A stretch of 64,000 bases of DNA from JAJRPT01 sp964465945 (GTDB lineage Bacteria > Bacteroidota > Ignavibacteria > Kapaibacteriales > UBA2268). This document shows, piece by piece, positions 1 to 8,090 of this stretch. Made by a program: the position numbers and the translations under genes. Location: NCBI GenBank assembly GCA_964465945.1, contig CAYXMM010000005.1, forward strand, positions 1-64,000, given 5' to 3'. The notes below the pieces were generated by a model that worked only from the letters and a program-made list of their open reading frames with translations, was not told the DNA's origin and made no database searches. The first letter of the stretch is position 1; each line of letters starts with the position of its first letter.

Positions 1-68
1 TAATTTTTTATATAATTTTTTATATAATTTTTTATATAATTTTTTATATAATTTTTTATATAATTTTG
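1..68 (+). repeat. 12-bp tandem repeat leading into a promoter element
   Basis: Five perfect copies of TAATTTTTTATA fill positions 1-60. The next partial copy is TAATTTTG (61-68), which matches the Bacteroidota -7 consensus TAnnTTTG and lies 29 bp before the first start codon. The array is cut by the window edge, so the true copy number is unknown. The same unit recurs at 2829-2860 before the next group of secreted genes. Confidence 0.85.
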
Positions 69-97
69 CGATTATAATTATTTGGATCATATCAAAT

Positions 98-637
98 ATG
101 TTTAAATATAATAAAATATACAAACTATGCTTGATCTTAGTTTTAGTAGTATCATGTTCTAGTAATGTGTGTCGATATAAAATTCAATATGTCCCAGATG
201 GAATAAAAAATAAATTTGGAAGTGGTAATTCTCCAACTATATGTTTAACTAATTCAGTATTTCCTCAGTTTAATGTTTATTTCAATAAAAATGGAACTGA
301 AAAAAGTCTATTTAAAAACACTGGATTTCCAGCTAATGAACAAGGTTTTGTTTCATCTAAAGATTTTGATAATTGTGTTAACAAAAGCTTTAATAAAAAT
401 ATTATTTCTGTCAAACCAAGTGAAACATTTCAAGGTAAGATTTTAGCTTATGGTAGTTCAAACTGTCCGGGAAAATGTGTTGTTTATATGCTTCCGGTAG
501 CATTTTCACTTGAAGATGTTAAGGTAACCTATTCAAAAAAACATAGTAGATTGGATATAAAAATTGTAGTCAAACCATATATTAATCCTTTCACAAATGA
601 AGAATTATGTCGAGATTGTGATTGTGTAACAAATTAA
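98..637 (+). CDS. Putative lipoprotein of unknown function
   Basis: I do not recognise this 179-residue protein. It begins with a lysine-containing n-region, a hydrophobic segment and a lipobox ending VVSC, so Cys20 is the probable lipidated residue and the protein should be anchored in the cell envelope. The rest is Asn/Lys/Ser-rich with several cysteines and a CRDCDC cluster close to the C-terminus, which may be disulphide-bonded or bind metal. It is the first of four co-oriented lipoprotein genes with 12-, 13- and 1-bp gaps, so it is probably the head of an operon driven from the repeat-associated promoter just upstream. Confidence 0.75.
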   Translation: MFKYNKIYKLCLILVLVVSCSSNVCRYKIQYVPDGIKNKFGSGNSPTICLTNSVFPQFNVYFNKNGTEKSLFKNTGFPANEQGFVSSKDFDNCVNKSFNKNIISVKPSETFQGKILAYGSSNCPGKCVVYMLPVAFSLEDVKVTYSKKHSRLDIKIVVKPYINPFTNEELCRDCDCVTN

Positions 638-649
638 AAAGGCGATATT

Positions 650-1435
650 ATGAAAAAATATCTTAGAAATATTGGAATTGTATTTTGTGTAATATGCACT
701 ATGCAAGCATGCAAAGAAGAACCTCAAGATAGAAAATTTATTAATCCTGTAAGTTTTCTTTTGCCAGCAGGATATGACACATCAGATGTAGATATTTTTG
801 CTATTTTTGCAAAATCTACCGATAATAATTCCTACATATCATCTGATTACGACCAAAGTTTTACTATTTACATTAGTGATGGTAATGACTTAATAAATTG
901 TGATAGCGTGTTATACGGTGGTACCTTGCTTGAAAATATGCTCGAATCAGATGACCAGTCATTATTGGATGGACAATATTCTTCAGATGATAATGTTAAC
1001 TTTACTTCTAATGAACTAAAATTATTAAACTTCTTATCATCGAATTTCACAATACAATTAGAGCCCGTTAATTATTTAATACTAAATAATTTCATGTTAG
1101 CAGATACTGTTTCAAAAGCAAATGGATTTTACACTTCTGTTACTGGAAGTTTAGCTAATCCTATTGTTTATGTTGATATTGTAGCTAGTGAGATACATTC
1201 CGAAATGATTATTAACAAAGATTCAATTACATATAATACTAGGCACTTAGGATTTGAACTACCAAATAATGGAACTATTAATTTAAGTAGTAGTCAATTA
1301 TCTGAGCTTACCCCAAATAGGTATTATTTTGTTAGTGTTAAAACTAATAACTACAAGACCTACATGGTAGGAAATCATAAGATGGGTGTATACTATGAAA
1401 ATATTAACAGAACACTAATTTACTTGTCTAATTAA
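650..1435 (+). CDS. Putative lipoprotein, paralogue of the next gene
   Basis: This 261-residue protein has a signal peptide with lipobox MQAC (Cys21). No family is recognised. Its C-terminal half carries DTVSKANGFY (152-161), and further on NNGTINLSSSQLSEL. The following lipoprotein has DTVSKSNGFY and NNGSTFFSSNELANF at matching positions. The two are therefore tandem duplicates that have diverged strongly in their N-terminal halves. Spacing to the upstream gene is 12 bp, which suggests co-transcription. The function is unknown; an extracytoplasmic binding or structural role is only inferred. Confidence 0.75.
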   Translation: MKKYLRNIGIVFCVICTMQACKEEPQDRKFINPVSFLLPAGYDTSDVDIFAIFAKSTDNNSYISSDYDQSFTIYISDGNDLINCDSVLYGGTLLENMLESDDQSLLDGQYSSDDNVNFTSNELKLLNFLSSNFTIQLEPVNYLILNNFMLADTVSKANGFYTSVTGSLANPIVYVDIVASEIHSEMIINKDSITYNTRHLGFELPNNGTINLSSSQLSELTPNRYYFVSVKTNNYKTYMVGNHKMGVYYENINRTLIYLSN

Positions 1436-1448
1436 TTAAAGGATTTCT

Positions 1449-2201
1449 ATGAAAATATTTTTAGTATTACTACTTTGTTTGTTAGTAATATCATGCGATG
1501 AAGAAAAAGGCATTGCAAATCATACGGCTAAAAACCAAATAGTCTATTTGGCAACACTACAAGAAAGTGCCGATGTTTTTTTAATCACTGATAGACTTAA
1601 AATAAAGAGTCTTGATGGTCAAAATTACGATTACAAATATCAAAATTCAACTTATTTTTTTGATGAAAATGGTCAGAATGTTATTGTAGGTAAAGTTAGT
1701 TTAAATGAAAGTGAAATTTTACAAAAAATTGATAGTTCAAATGTTGGGTTTAACAATTCTAATTTACATATTTGGAAAGTTGAAGATAGTAGAGCTTATT
1801 TTAATTTTTATGATACTATTAACCAGAAATTAAACTTTAATTTAACATTTCCAAATTCAATCTCAGATACAGTAAGCAAAAGTAATGGCTTTTATGTTGA
1901 TTTTTCAGTTGCTAACGATTGTGATTCAGTCTTAATAATGCTTAATACTGAAAATTTTATAAGCCATTATAAAGTTGATTCTACAATTAATAAAACCTCT
2001 CAAGATCAAACGTTTTATAAAATTGTACAAAACAATGGTTCTACATTTTTTAGCTCTAATGAATTAGCTAATTTTAATTCGAGCAGAATTTTATCTGTTG
2101 ACGTTGTAGGTCTAGTTTATGAAAATAAAATTATTAATGGTAAAAAAGTAATTACTGCTTCAGTCATGAGATGCAAGTCATTTTGTTTATTAGGAGTGTA
2201 A
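1449..2201 (+). CDS. Putative lipoprotein, paralogue of the preceding gene
   Basis: This 250-residue protein has a short signal peptide and lipobox VISC (Cys16). Residues 140-149 read DTVSKSNGFY, which with a later NNGSTFFSSNELANF block pairs it with the preceding gene as a tandem paralogue. The start codon follows an AAAGGA sequence. It ends one base before the next lipoprotein start. No enzymatic motif is visible and the function is unknown. Confidence 0.75.
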   Translation: MKIFLVLLLCLLVISCDEEKGIANHTAKNQIVYLATLQESADVFLITDRLKIKSLDGQNYDYKYQNSTYFFDENGQNVIVGKVSLNESEILQKIDSSNVGFNNSNLHIWKVEDSRAYFNFYDTINQKLNFNLTFPNSISDTVSKSNGFYVDFSVANDCDSVLIMLNTENFISHYKVDSTINKTSQDQTFYKIVQNNGSTFFSSNELANFNSSRILSVDVVGLVYENKIINGKKVITASVMRCKSFCLLGV

Positions 2202-2202
2202 A

Positions 2203-2631
2203 ATGATAAAAAATCTATTAATTTGTTTATCAATAATTTTATTATATTCTTGCGAAGGTAGTGGAGGATTTGGATCTAGTTTACCTAAAACAAACAATGA
2301 TAACTGTGGTACTTGTTATATTACTGTTGTACCTCCACAAATCCCCACCTTTGGTTATGCTTATGGAGATTTAATGATAAGAGTATGTGACGCAAAGACA
2401 GGTAACGAATTGCAAAAAAATGTGTTTAGTGGTGATAATGGCTCACCTCAACAAATTGAAGTTGAATGCGGAAAAAAATTGATAATAAAAGTAACTTCGA
2501 TGTGGTCGTGTGCAGGAACATCAATATATGGTGGCGCTATTGCTTTTGTAACTGGAGAAATTTATATTTCTCCTCAAAGCTGCAATGAAATTGTTAAACC
2601 TCCTTATATGATGGTTTACACTGATTGTTAG
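2203..2631 (+). CDS. Small cysteine-containing lipoprotein
   Basis: This 142-residue protein has lipobox LYSC (Cys17) followed by a Gly/Ser linker. The mature part looks like a single all-beta domain with several cysteines, for example CGTCY near residue 39. It is the last gene of the four-gene lipoprotein run, and a rho-independent terminator follows about 50 bp downstream. No family is recognised. Confidence 0.7.
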   Translation: MIKNLLICLSIILLYSCEGSGGFGSSLPKTNNDNCGTCYITVVPPQIPTFGYAYGDLMIRVCDAKTGNELQKNVFSGDNGSPQQIEVECGKKLIIKVTSMWSCAGTSIYGGAIAFVTGEIYISPQSCNEIVKPPYMMVYTDC

Positions 2632-2680
2632 GTAATTTTACAATGAGACTCTAATTATAGAATGTTAAAATATCACCCAA

Positions 2681-2706
2681 AGCCCGAAAATCATCGGGCT
2701 ATTTTT
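2681..2706 (+). terminator. Rho-independent terminator of the lipoprotein operon
   Basis: AGCCCGA (2681-2687), a six-base loop and TCGGGCT (2694-2700) form a perfect 7-bp GC-rich stem followed by ATTTTTAT. It lies about 50 bp past the last lipoprotein stop codon on the same strand. Confidence 0.85.
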
Positions 2707-2990
2707 ATGTTCAAATTTGATTTATTAGATATTTTAACATAGTAATTTAGAAAAAGTGTCAGAAATTCTACACACTATTTTATAAAAAAGCAAAAAATAT
2801 GAAGAAAATATCTAAAAAAATCAAATTTTAATTTTTTATATAATTTTTTATATAATTTTGTTATAATTAAGTTGATATAAAAAAGAATTTTGAATTTAAT
2901 TTGTATACCTAAGCTATAATTTAAAAACACTTTTCAATTTTATATGCTTAGGCAACTTATAAATTTAAAATAATAATGGAGAATATAAAA
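2707..2990 (+). promoter_or_regulatory. Gene-free leader with 12-bp repeats, a -7-like element and an inverted repeat
   Basis: Together with the terminator this forms a gene-free gap of about 360 bp. Two copies of the TAATTTTTTATA unit (2829-2852) run into TAATTTTG at 2853-2860, the same arrangement as at positions 1-68. Further down, CCTAAGC (2908-2914) and GCTTAGG (2946-2952) form an inverted repeat with a 31-bp loop. This could be an operator pair or a leader hairpin. The distance from the -7-like element to the start codon is about 130 bp, so a long leader is implied if this is the promoter. Confidence 0.5.
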
Positions 2991-3434
2991 ATGAAAAAAT
3001 TACTAATTATCTTAGCTATGTTTGTTTTATTTTATAATGAAACATTCACAGCAAGTAAAATAACTATTACAACAACGACAACAGTAATTAGAAAAGATCC
3101 TGGTGGACCTGAACCTACTCTTTGTCCGGATTCAGGTACTGGGTGCACTCAAACAACAACTATAAAAAACGGATTAGATAATGTAGTTATTACTCAACAT
3201 CCCTCAAGTGGATACATTTTGCAATCACAAATTGATAATTTAAAATGCGAAGTAATAAGAAATGGAATTCCTTACAAGTTTAATAGTATCAATAAAAGCT
3301 TTGTTTTCCCTTCTGGATCTAAAGTCAGAATTGATATTTGTGACGACTTTCCAAGTCTTGTTAATACTGAAGTATCAATAAGTGGTGTTAATGTAGATAG
3401 TTTAGGAAACTTCACATTGCAGTTTATACCATGA
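2991..3434 (+). CDS. Small secreted protein of unknown function
   Basis: A start at 2991 is preferred over an in-frame ATG at 2976 because GGAG (2978-2981) sits at ribosome-binding distance. The product then begins with a compact signal peptide MKKLLIILAMFVLFY and is about 147 residues long. The mature protein opens with a Thr-rich stretch, has cysteines at CPDSGTGC, and ends in a beta-rich region. Its stop overlaps the next start by ATGA (3431-3434), so translation is probably coupled. No family is recognised. Confidence 0.65.
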   Translation: MKKLLIILAMFVLFYNETFTASKITITTTTTVIRKDPGGPEPTLCPDSGTGCTQTTTIKNGLDNVVITQHPSSGYILQSQIDNLKCEVIRNGIPYKFNSINKSFVFPSGSKVRIDICDDFPSLVNTEVSISGVNVDSLGNFTLQFIP

Positions 3435-4861
3435 AAATTAAAGTAAATATATTTCTTATTACCTGCATTGCAATAATGCAGGTAATTTTGTTTACAACAA
3501 ATGTTCAAGCACAGAAAGTATATGGACTAGTCAACGATACAAATTCTGATTCAGACTTAAATTTATATTTATTTGGATTTATTAATAATTGTATAATCTG
3601 CGAAGGTGCTATTGACCAAATTAACGTGGCGTTAAACGAAAAGTATAATTTGAATAGTGTATTTTTTGTGAACTCAAACATTAATAATTTTGAATATATT
3701 ACACCAAGCACTAAGTGGAATATAGTTTTTGACCCATTAGGTATGTACAGCCAATATTATGATATTCCAAGATATCCTTACTATAAACTACTTGATTCAA
3801 AAGGAAATTTAATTTTAGAAGGTAAAGCAGGAGGCGAGTATAATGCCGATTTTATTATTGATTCAACAGAAAAATACTTTTCTAAAATAAAATTGGGAAA
3901 TCCTGATAAATATCTTTTTTCTATTGCAGATTCTTCAAATATTTCAATTTTTAATATTAGTATTAAGAAGAATGATGATTATATTTATATTACTTATCCA
4001 ACTAAAAAAGCATTAGTAAAATATGATATTTCAGGTAAATTTAAAGAATCAATAGAAATACCTTGTGAGGATTTGATTAGCGTTAGAAATTACTTTTTTG
4101 ACAGAAGTAACATAATATTTTTATTAAACACATTTGAAACACACTTCGATTTCAAAGCACTTAATTATAAAAATAAAAATCTTACAAGTTCAATAAAAAT
4201 TAAGGATATTATTAAAAATGTGGTCGATAATAACAAATATAGTTTTTCAGATTACTTTTTTTTAAATAAAAAAGATAGATATTTTATTATAAATGAATCA
4301 TTTCAAAATACTGATTATATAGAGTATAAAATTAAAAAATTCTACTACTTACAAGATAGTATATCTGAATATTATTCATATAAAATCGAAATTAAAGACA
4401 CAAATTTTGTATTTTCAAAAAATAATAACACACAGTTTTTATCTGATAAAATATTTATTGATTTTAATTTGAATACTAAAGAAATTTATAGACTAAAAAA
4501 CAACGAAGTTAAAGTTACTAAACAAAATGAATTTTGGACGGATGCACTAAATAATGATATAAGTGATGCACCTGAAGACAAAATTGAAGATTACTTTCAT
4601 AATAGAATAATAGATTTAATCTTTTTCGAATCTAAAAATAAAATATATTTATACTATGAATATTATGCAAAAGACAGTATTGATTCTTATGACTTTAAAA
4701 GAAACTTTAAAATATATGAATATTCAGAAAAAGAGAATTTACTTAAAAAAGTTTATCAATCAGGTAAAAATGGATTTATGCTTTCTTTTGATGGAAATAA
4801 ACTAATTTATGGTGAATTTAAAGGAAGTAAAATAAATTTTCATGAAAGGATTATTGAATAA
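3431..4861 (+). CDS. Secreted protein with thioredoxin-like N-terminus
   Basis: The 476-residue protein has a signal peptide ending near VQA-Q (residue 27). Residues 45-140 look like a thioredoxin fold. They contain a CIIC pair (Cys54, Cys57) after a beta strand, a segment DIPRYPYY that would hold the cis-proline, and then KLLDSKGNLI as the last strands. The remaining 330 residues are Asn/Lys/Ile-rich and probably a beta-propeller-like or all-beta domain. It overlaps the preceding small secreted gene by 4 bp and has its own terminator. A periplasmic or surface redox role is inferred only from the CxxC and fold resemblance. Confidence 0.6.
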   Translation: MKIKVNIFLITCIAIMQVILFTTNVQAQKVYGLVNDTNSDSDLNLYLFGFINNCIICEGAIDQINVALNEKYNLNSVFFVNSNINNFEYITPSTKWNIVFDPLGMYSQYYDIPRYPYYKLLDSKGNLILEGKAGGEYNADFIIDSTEKYFSKIKLGNPDKYLFSIADSSNISIFNISIKKNDDYIYITYPTKKALVKYDISGKFKESIEIPCEDLISVRNYFFDRSNIIFLLNTFETHFDFKALNYKNKNLTSSIKIKDIIKNVVDNNKYSFSDYFFLNKKDRYFIINESFQNTDYIEYKIKKFYYLQDSISEYYSYKIEIKDTNFVFSKNNNTQFLSDKIFIDFNLNTKEIYRLKNNEVKVTKQNEFWTDALNNDISDAPEDKIEDYFHNRIIDLIFFESKNKIYLYYEYYAKDSIDSYDFKRNFKIYEYSEKENLLKKVYQSGKNGFMLSFDGNKLIYGEFKGSKINFHERIIE

Positions 4862-4894
4862 TTGAAATACATAATTTATATAAAAATCCCACAG

Positions 4895-4919
4895 CCCGAA
4901 TTAACACTTCGGGTTTTTT
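4895..4919 (+). terminator. Rho-independent terminator
   Basis: CCCGAA (4895-4900), a seven-base loop and TTCGGG (4908-4913) are followed directly by TTTTTT. It closes the small secreted-protein operon, just before the convergent regulator gene. Confidence 0.85.
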
Positions 4920-4927
4920 GTTTTAGT

Positions 4928-5614
4928 TCATTTACAAAAAACATTTGAAGCGAATGTATTTGTAATTTGAAATTCTTTTGAACCAATAATTACTAATAAT
5001 GACTTATCAAAACTACGAAACTCTTTAATTAAAATTGTCGTTCCTATTTGAATACCTATACTTGTCGCATATTTTAATAAATCAACATTATTATCATTAA
5101 TAGCAATAACTTTAACTTGTGTCCCGAGTTCACACTCAGTCAATTTCAAATGATTTATTATAGTATATTCTTGATTCATCTTTGGAATCTTCGAACCATG
5201 CGGATCAAATTCTGGAAAATTCATAAACTCTTCTAATCTTTCAACCAATAAATCCGATTCAATATGTTCGAGTTGCTCAGCAATTTGATGAACTTCTTCC
5301 CATTTGAAATTAAGCTTTTGATATAAAAAAGTTTCCCAAATTCTATGTTTTCTAATCAAAGATAAAGCAATTTTCTTTCCTTTTTCTGTTAAACTAATCT
5401 TTCCATATTTTTCATAATCAACCAAAGTTTTACTTTTAAGTTTCTTGACCATTAAATTTACAGATCCAGGTGATAAAGATAACTTTTCTGCCAAAGCATT
5501 TGTTCCAACCTCTTTTAAGCCAGATTCAAAAGTCAAATGAAAGATTGCTTTTAAGTAATCTTGTTCATGTAAAGTTATATTATCAAAATATAATTTGTTT
5601 TGCATACAAAACAT
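4928..5614 (-). CDS. DtxR/MntR-family metal-dependent transcriptional regulator
   Basis: This 228-residue protein has the full DtxR architecture. Residues 10-75 are a winged helix-turn-helix (ALAEKLSLSPGSVNLMVKKL). Residues 76-145 are the dimerisation and metal-binding domain, with candidate ligands Glu107, His109, Glu113, His117 and His139. Residues 155-228 are a FeoA/SH3-like domain. Family members bind Fe or Mn and repress metal uptake when metal is plentiful. The gene is divergent from a TonB receptor with only 41 bp between start codons, and an 18-bp palindrome covers its first codons. A second possible start is the Met at residue 4 (5605). Which metal it senses cannot be read from the sequence. 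Confidence 0.85.
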   Translation of the reverse strand: MFCMQNKLYFDNITLHEQDYLKAIFHLTFESGLKEVGTNALAEKLSLSPGSVNLMVKKLKSKTLVDYEKYGKISLTEKGKKIALSLIRKHRIWETFLYQKLNFKWEEVHQIAEQLEHIESDLLVERLEEFMNFPEFDPHGSKIPKMNQEYTIINHLKLTECELGTQVKVIAINDNNVDLLKYATSIGIQIGTTILIKEFRSFDKSLLVIIGSKEFQITNTFASNVFCK

Positions 5615-5625
5615 TATTAATTTTG
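5594..5625 (+). promoter_or_regulatory. Promoter of the TonB receptor
   Basis: TTTG (5594-5597), a 20-bp spacer and TAATTTTG (5618-5625) match the Bacteroidota -33/-7 consensus. The receptor ATG at 5656 lies about 30 bp past the -7 element. The spacer contains an 18-bp palindrome and overlaps the 5' end of the divergent regulator gene. Confidence 0.65.
5596..5613. promoter_or_regulatory. Probable operator of the DtxR-type regulator
   Basis: TGTTTTGCATACAAAACA is a palindrome with perfect 7-bp arms around a central CATA. It lies wholly between the -33 and -7 elements of the receptor promoter, and over codons 1-6 of the regulator. One bound dimer pair could therefore block receptor transcription and obstruct the regulator's own transcription. 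Binding is inferred from position and symmetry. Confidence 0.55.
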
Positions 5626-5655
5626 CGAGTAAAAAAATATTTATTTATCAAAAAT

Positions 5656-7995
5656 ATGAAAATAATCATAATTATAATAATTATTATTAGCAATAATTTA
5701 ATTTCAGCGGTTATAAAGGGCAAAGTCAGGAATAAGAATAATTCACAAATTGGAGTAGAATTAAAAATTAATGAACTTGCAATCCGAACTTCAAGCAAAA
5801 AAGACGGCGAATTTCAATTAAATAACGTGAAAGTTGGGGAATTTGAAATAAAGAGCTTTTTATCAGGTTTTACACCTCAAAGCAACGAAGTTACAATAAG
5901 CAATATTGATGACACTCTCAATTTAGAAATTGAAATGACAAAAGAATATCACCTTGAAAATGACATAGTTGTAACAGGAACTCGTTCACCTCAAACGATA
6001 CATAATAGTCCAATTCTTACAAACAAAATCGGCTCTAAATTATATGAAAGTATTCAAGCAATTTCTCTTTCAGAAGGACTTAATTACTCACCTGGCTTGA
6101 GATTTGAAACAGATTGCGGAAATTGCGGATTTAGTCAAGTAAGGATGAACGGCTTGCAAGGGCAATACACTCAAATATTAATTAATAGCCGCGCCATATA
6201 TTCTGCCTTAACAGGTGTTTATGGCTTAGAAATGATTCCTGCCAATATGATAGAAAGAGTAGAAGTTGTAAAAGGTGGCGGGTCAGTTTTATATGGAGGC
6301 AATGCAATAGCAGGAACATTAAATATCATTACAAAAGAACCAACTTACAACAACTATAGTGTTTCAAATATAGTATCACTAACAAATATAGAGAAATTAG
6401 AAAACACCTTAATGTTTAACGGAAATTTAGTTAGTAATGATTTAAGAAGTGGAATTACATTTTATGGAATTAACAGAAATAGATCACCTTGGGATGCTAA
6501 TGGAGACAATTTTAGTGAATTAACAAAAATTGAAGCAACTTCTTTTGGAATTGATGGATATTATGATTTAGATTCACTTTCTAAGATAAAGTATAATATA
6601 TTTTCCTTAAATGAAGAAAGACGAGGAGGAAATAAATTCAATTATGAAGTTCATCAAGCAGATATAGCCGAGTTTTTAGACCATAAAATTATTAGCGGTT
6701 CAATCTCTTATGAGAAAAAATTTCAAAACACTATAATGTCAATTTATAACTCTAACCAATTTACAAATAGACATAGCTATTATGGAGTTGGAGGACGTGT
6801 TATTGGAATAGGAGATTCCCTAAGCAAACAAGATTTGCTCGCATTAAATTCTTATGGAAAGTCAAATGACTTAGTTTCAATTTTAGGTCTGCAGCTAAGT
6901 AACTCCTTTGAAAATATAAACATAGTTTATGGAAGTGAAGTAAATTATAATAAAATAAATGATGAGTTTAAAGGTTATAACAAACTAATTAGCCAAAGTG
7001 TATTAAATATAGGAACTTATGTGCAGGGAGACATTAAACTCTCTGAAAAAATTAGATTTGTTGGTGGGTTTAGATTTGAACACATTAACTTAATTGGAAA
7101 TAATAAATTTAGTACTTTTAGCGTGAAAAATAATAAAACATTCGACATTTTAGTTCCGAGAGCATCTCTAATGTATTCAATTTACGATGACTTAAAAATA
7201 CGCACATCTTATGCACAAGGGTTTAGAGCACCGCAAGCATTCAATGAAGACTTACATACAGAAATTATCTCAGGAACAGCAAGATTCATAAATATAAGCA
7301 AAAACTTAAAACCTGAACTTTCGGATAACCTAAGCTTTTCAATTGACAAACTCATTAATTTTGAAGATTATAAATTTAATATAATTTGTGATGTTTTCTA
7401 CACAAAATTAAATAATGCCTTTATCCTTTCAAATCCAGTAATTTTAGAAAATGGATTATCTACTATCACAAAGCGCAATGGAAATGGAAGTCAAGTGTAT
7501 GGTTCAAACATAGAATTTAATTTCGCCTATAAATATCTACTTCAAATTCAAACAGGGTTAACTTTTCAGAAAGCTGAATACATAAAAAATGAAATAATCT
7601 GGAGTAATTTAGATTCAACAAACTTTGTATCAACAAATCGACTTTTAAAAACACCAAACAGCTATGCGTTTTTTAACGCAACTATTTTTATAAATGATGA
7701 AATTACCTTCGACATAGCATCAGTCTACACAGGCAAAATGTTAGCAGCTCACGTTATTAATCCAATTGACCAATTCACAAAAATTAATGAAAGTAATTCA
7801 TTCTTTGAACTAAATTTAAAACTATCTTATGACTTTGAATTTAAAAACAACACATTTAATTTTAGTCTTGGTTGTAAGAACGTTTTAAATGCTTATCAAA
7901 AAGATTTAGATTTCGGTGTAAACAAAGATGCTGCTTATGTTTACGGACCATCTTTACCAAGAACATTATATTTCTCAATTAAATATGAAAATTAG
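5656..7995 (+). CDS. TonB-dependent outer-membrane receptor
   Basis: The start is placed at 5656, where MKIIIIII begins a signal peptide. The reading frame is open further upstream but would run through the promoter and the divergent gene. The product is 779 residues. The first domain after the signal (about 20-95) is a carboxypeptidase-regulatory-like beta sandwich. A plug domain follows (about 105-225), with VVTGTR near its start and IERVEVVKGGGSVLYGGNAI near its end, then a 22-strand-type barrel ending in aromatic-rich strands. It imports a substrate across the outer membrane using TonB energy. The paired metal regulator suggests Fe, Mn or another metal complex. The CGNCGF motif in the plug is an unusual surface or disulphide feature. 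Confidence 0.85.
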   Translation: MKIIIIIIIIISNNLISAVIKGKVRNKNNSQIGVELKINELAIRTSSKKDGEFQLNNVKVGEFEIKSFLSGFTPQSNEVTISNIDDTLNLEIEMTKEYHLENDIVVTGTRSPQTIHNSPILTNKIGSKLYESIQAISLSEGLNYSPGLRFETDCGNCGFSQVRMNGLQGQYTQILINSRAIYSALTGVYGLEMIPANMIERVEVVKGGGSVLYGGNAIAGTLNIITKEPTYNNYSVSNIVSLTNIEKLENTLMFNGNLVSNDLRSGITFYGINRNRSPWDANGDNFSELTKIEATSFGIDGYYDLDSLSKIKYNIFSLNEERRGGNKFNYEVHQADIAEFLDHKIISGSISYEKKFQNTIMSIYNSNQFTNRHSYYGVGGRVIGIGDSLSKQDLLALNSYGKSNDLVSILGLQLSNSFENINIVYGSEVNYNKINDEFKGYNKLISQSVLNIGTYVQGDIKLSEKIRFVGGFRFEHINLIGNNKFSTFSVKNNKTFDILVPRASLMYSIYDDLKIRTSYAQGFRAPQAFNEDLHTEIISGTARFINISKNLKPELSDNLSFSIDKLINFEDYKFNIICDVFYTKLNNAFILSNPVILENGLSTITKRNGNGSQVYGSNIEFNFAYKYLLQIQTGLTFQKAEYIKNEIIWSNLDSTNFVSTNRLLKTPNSYAFFNATIFINDEITFDIASVYTGKMLAAHVINPIDQFTKINESNSFFELNLKLSYDFEFKNNTFNFSLGCKNVLNAYQKDLDFGVNKDAAYVYGPSLPRTLYFSIKYEN

Positions 7996-8090
7996 TTTTT
8001 AACATTAAAAATTTACTATCTCTCTTTTTTATTATTACCTTAAATATTCGTAAATTGTAAATTATTTTTAACAATTTTTAGGAAAGATTT

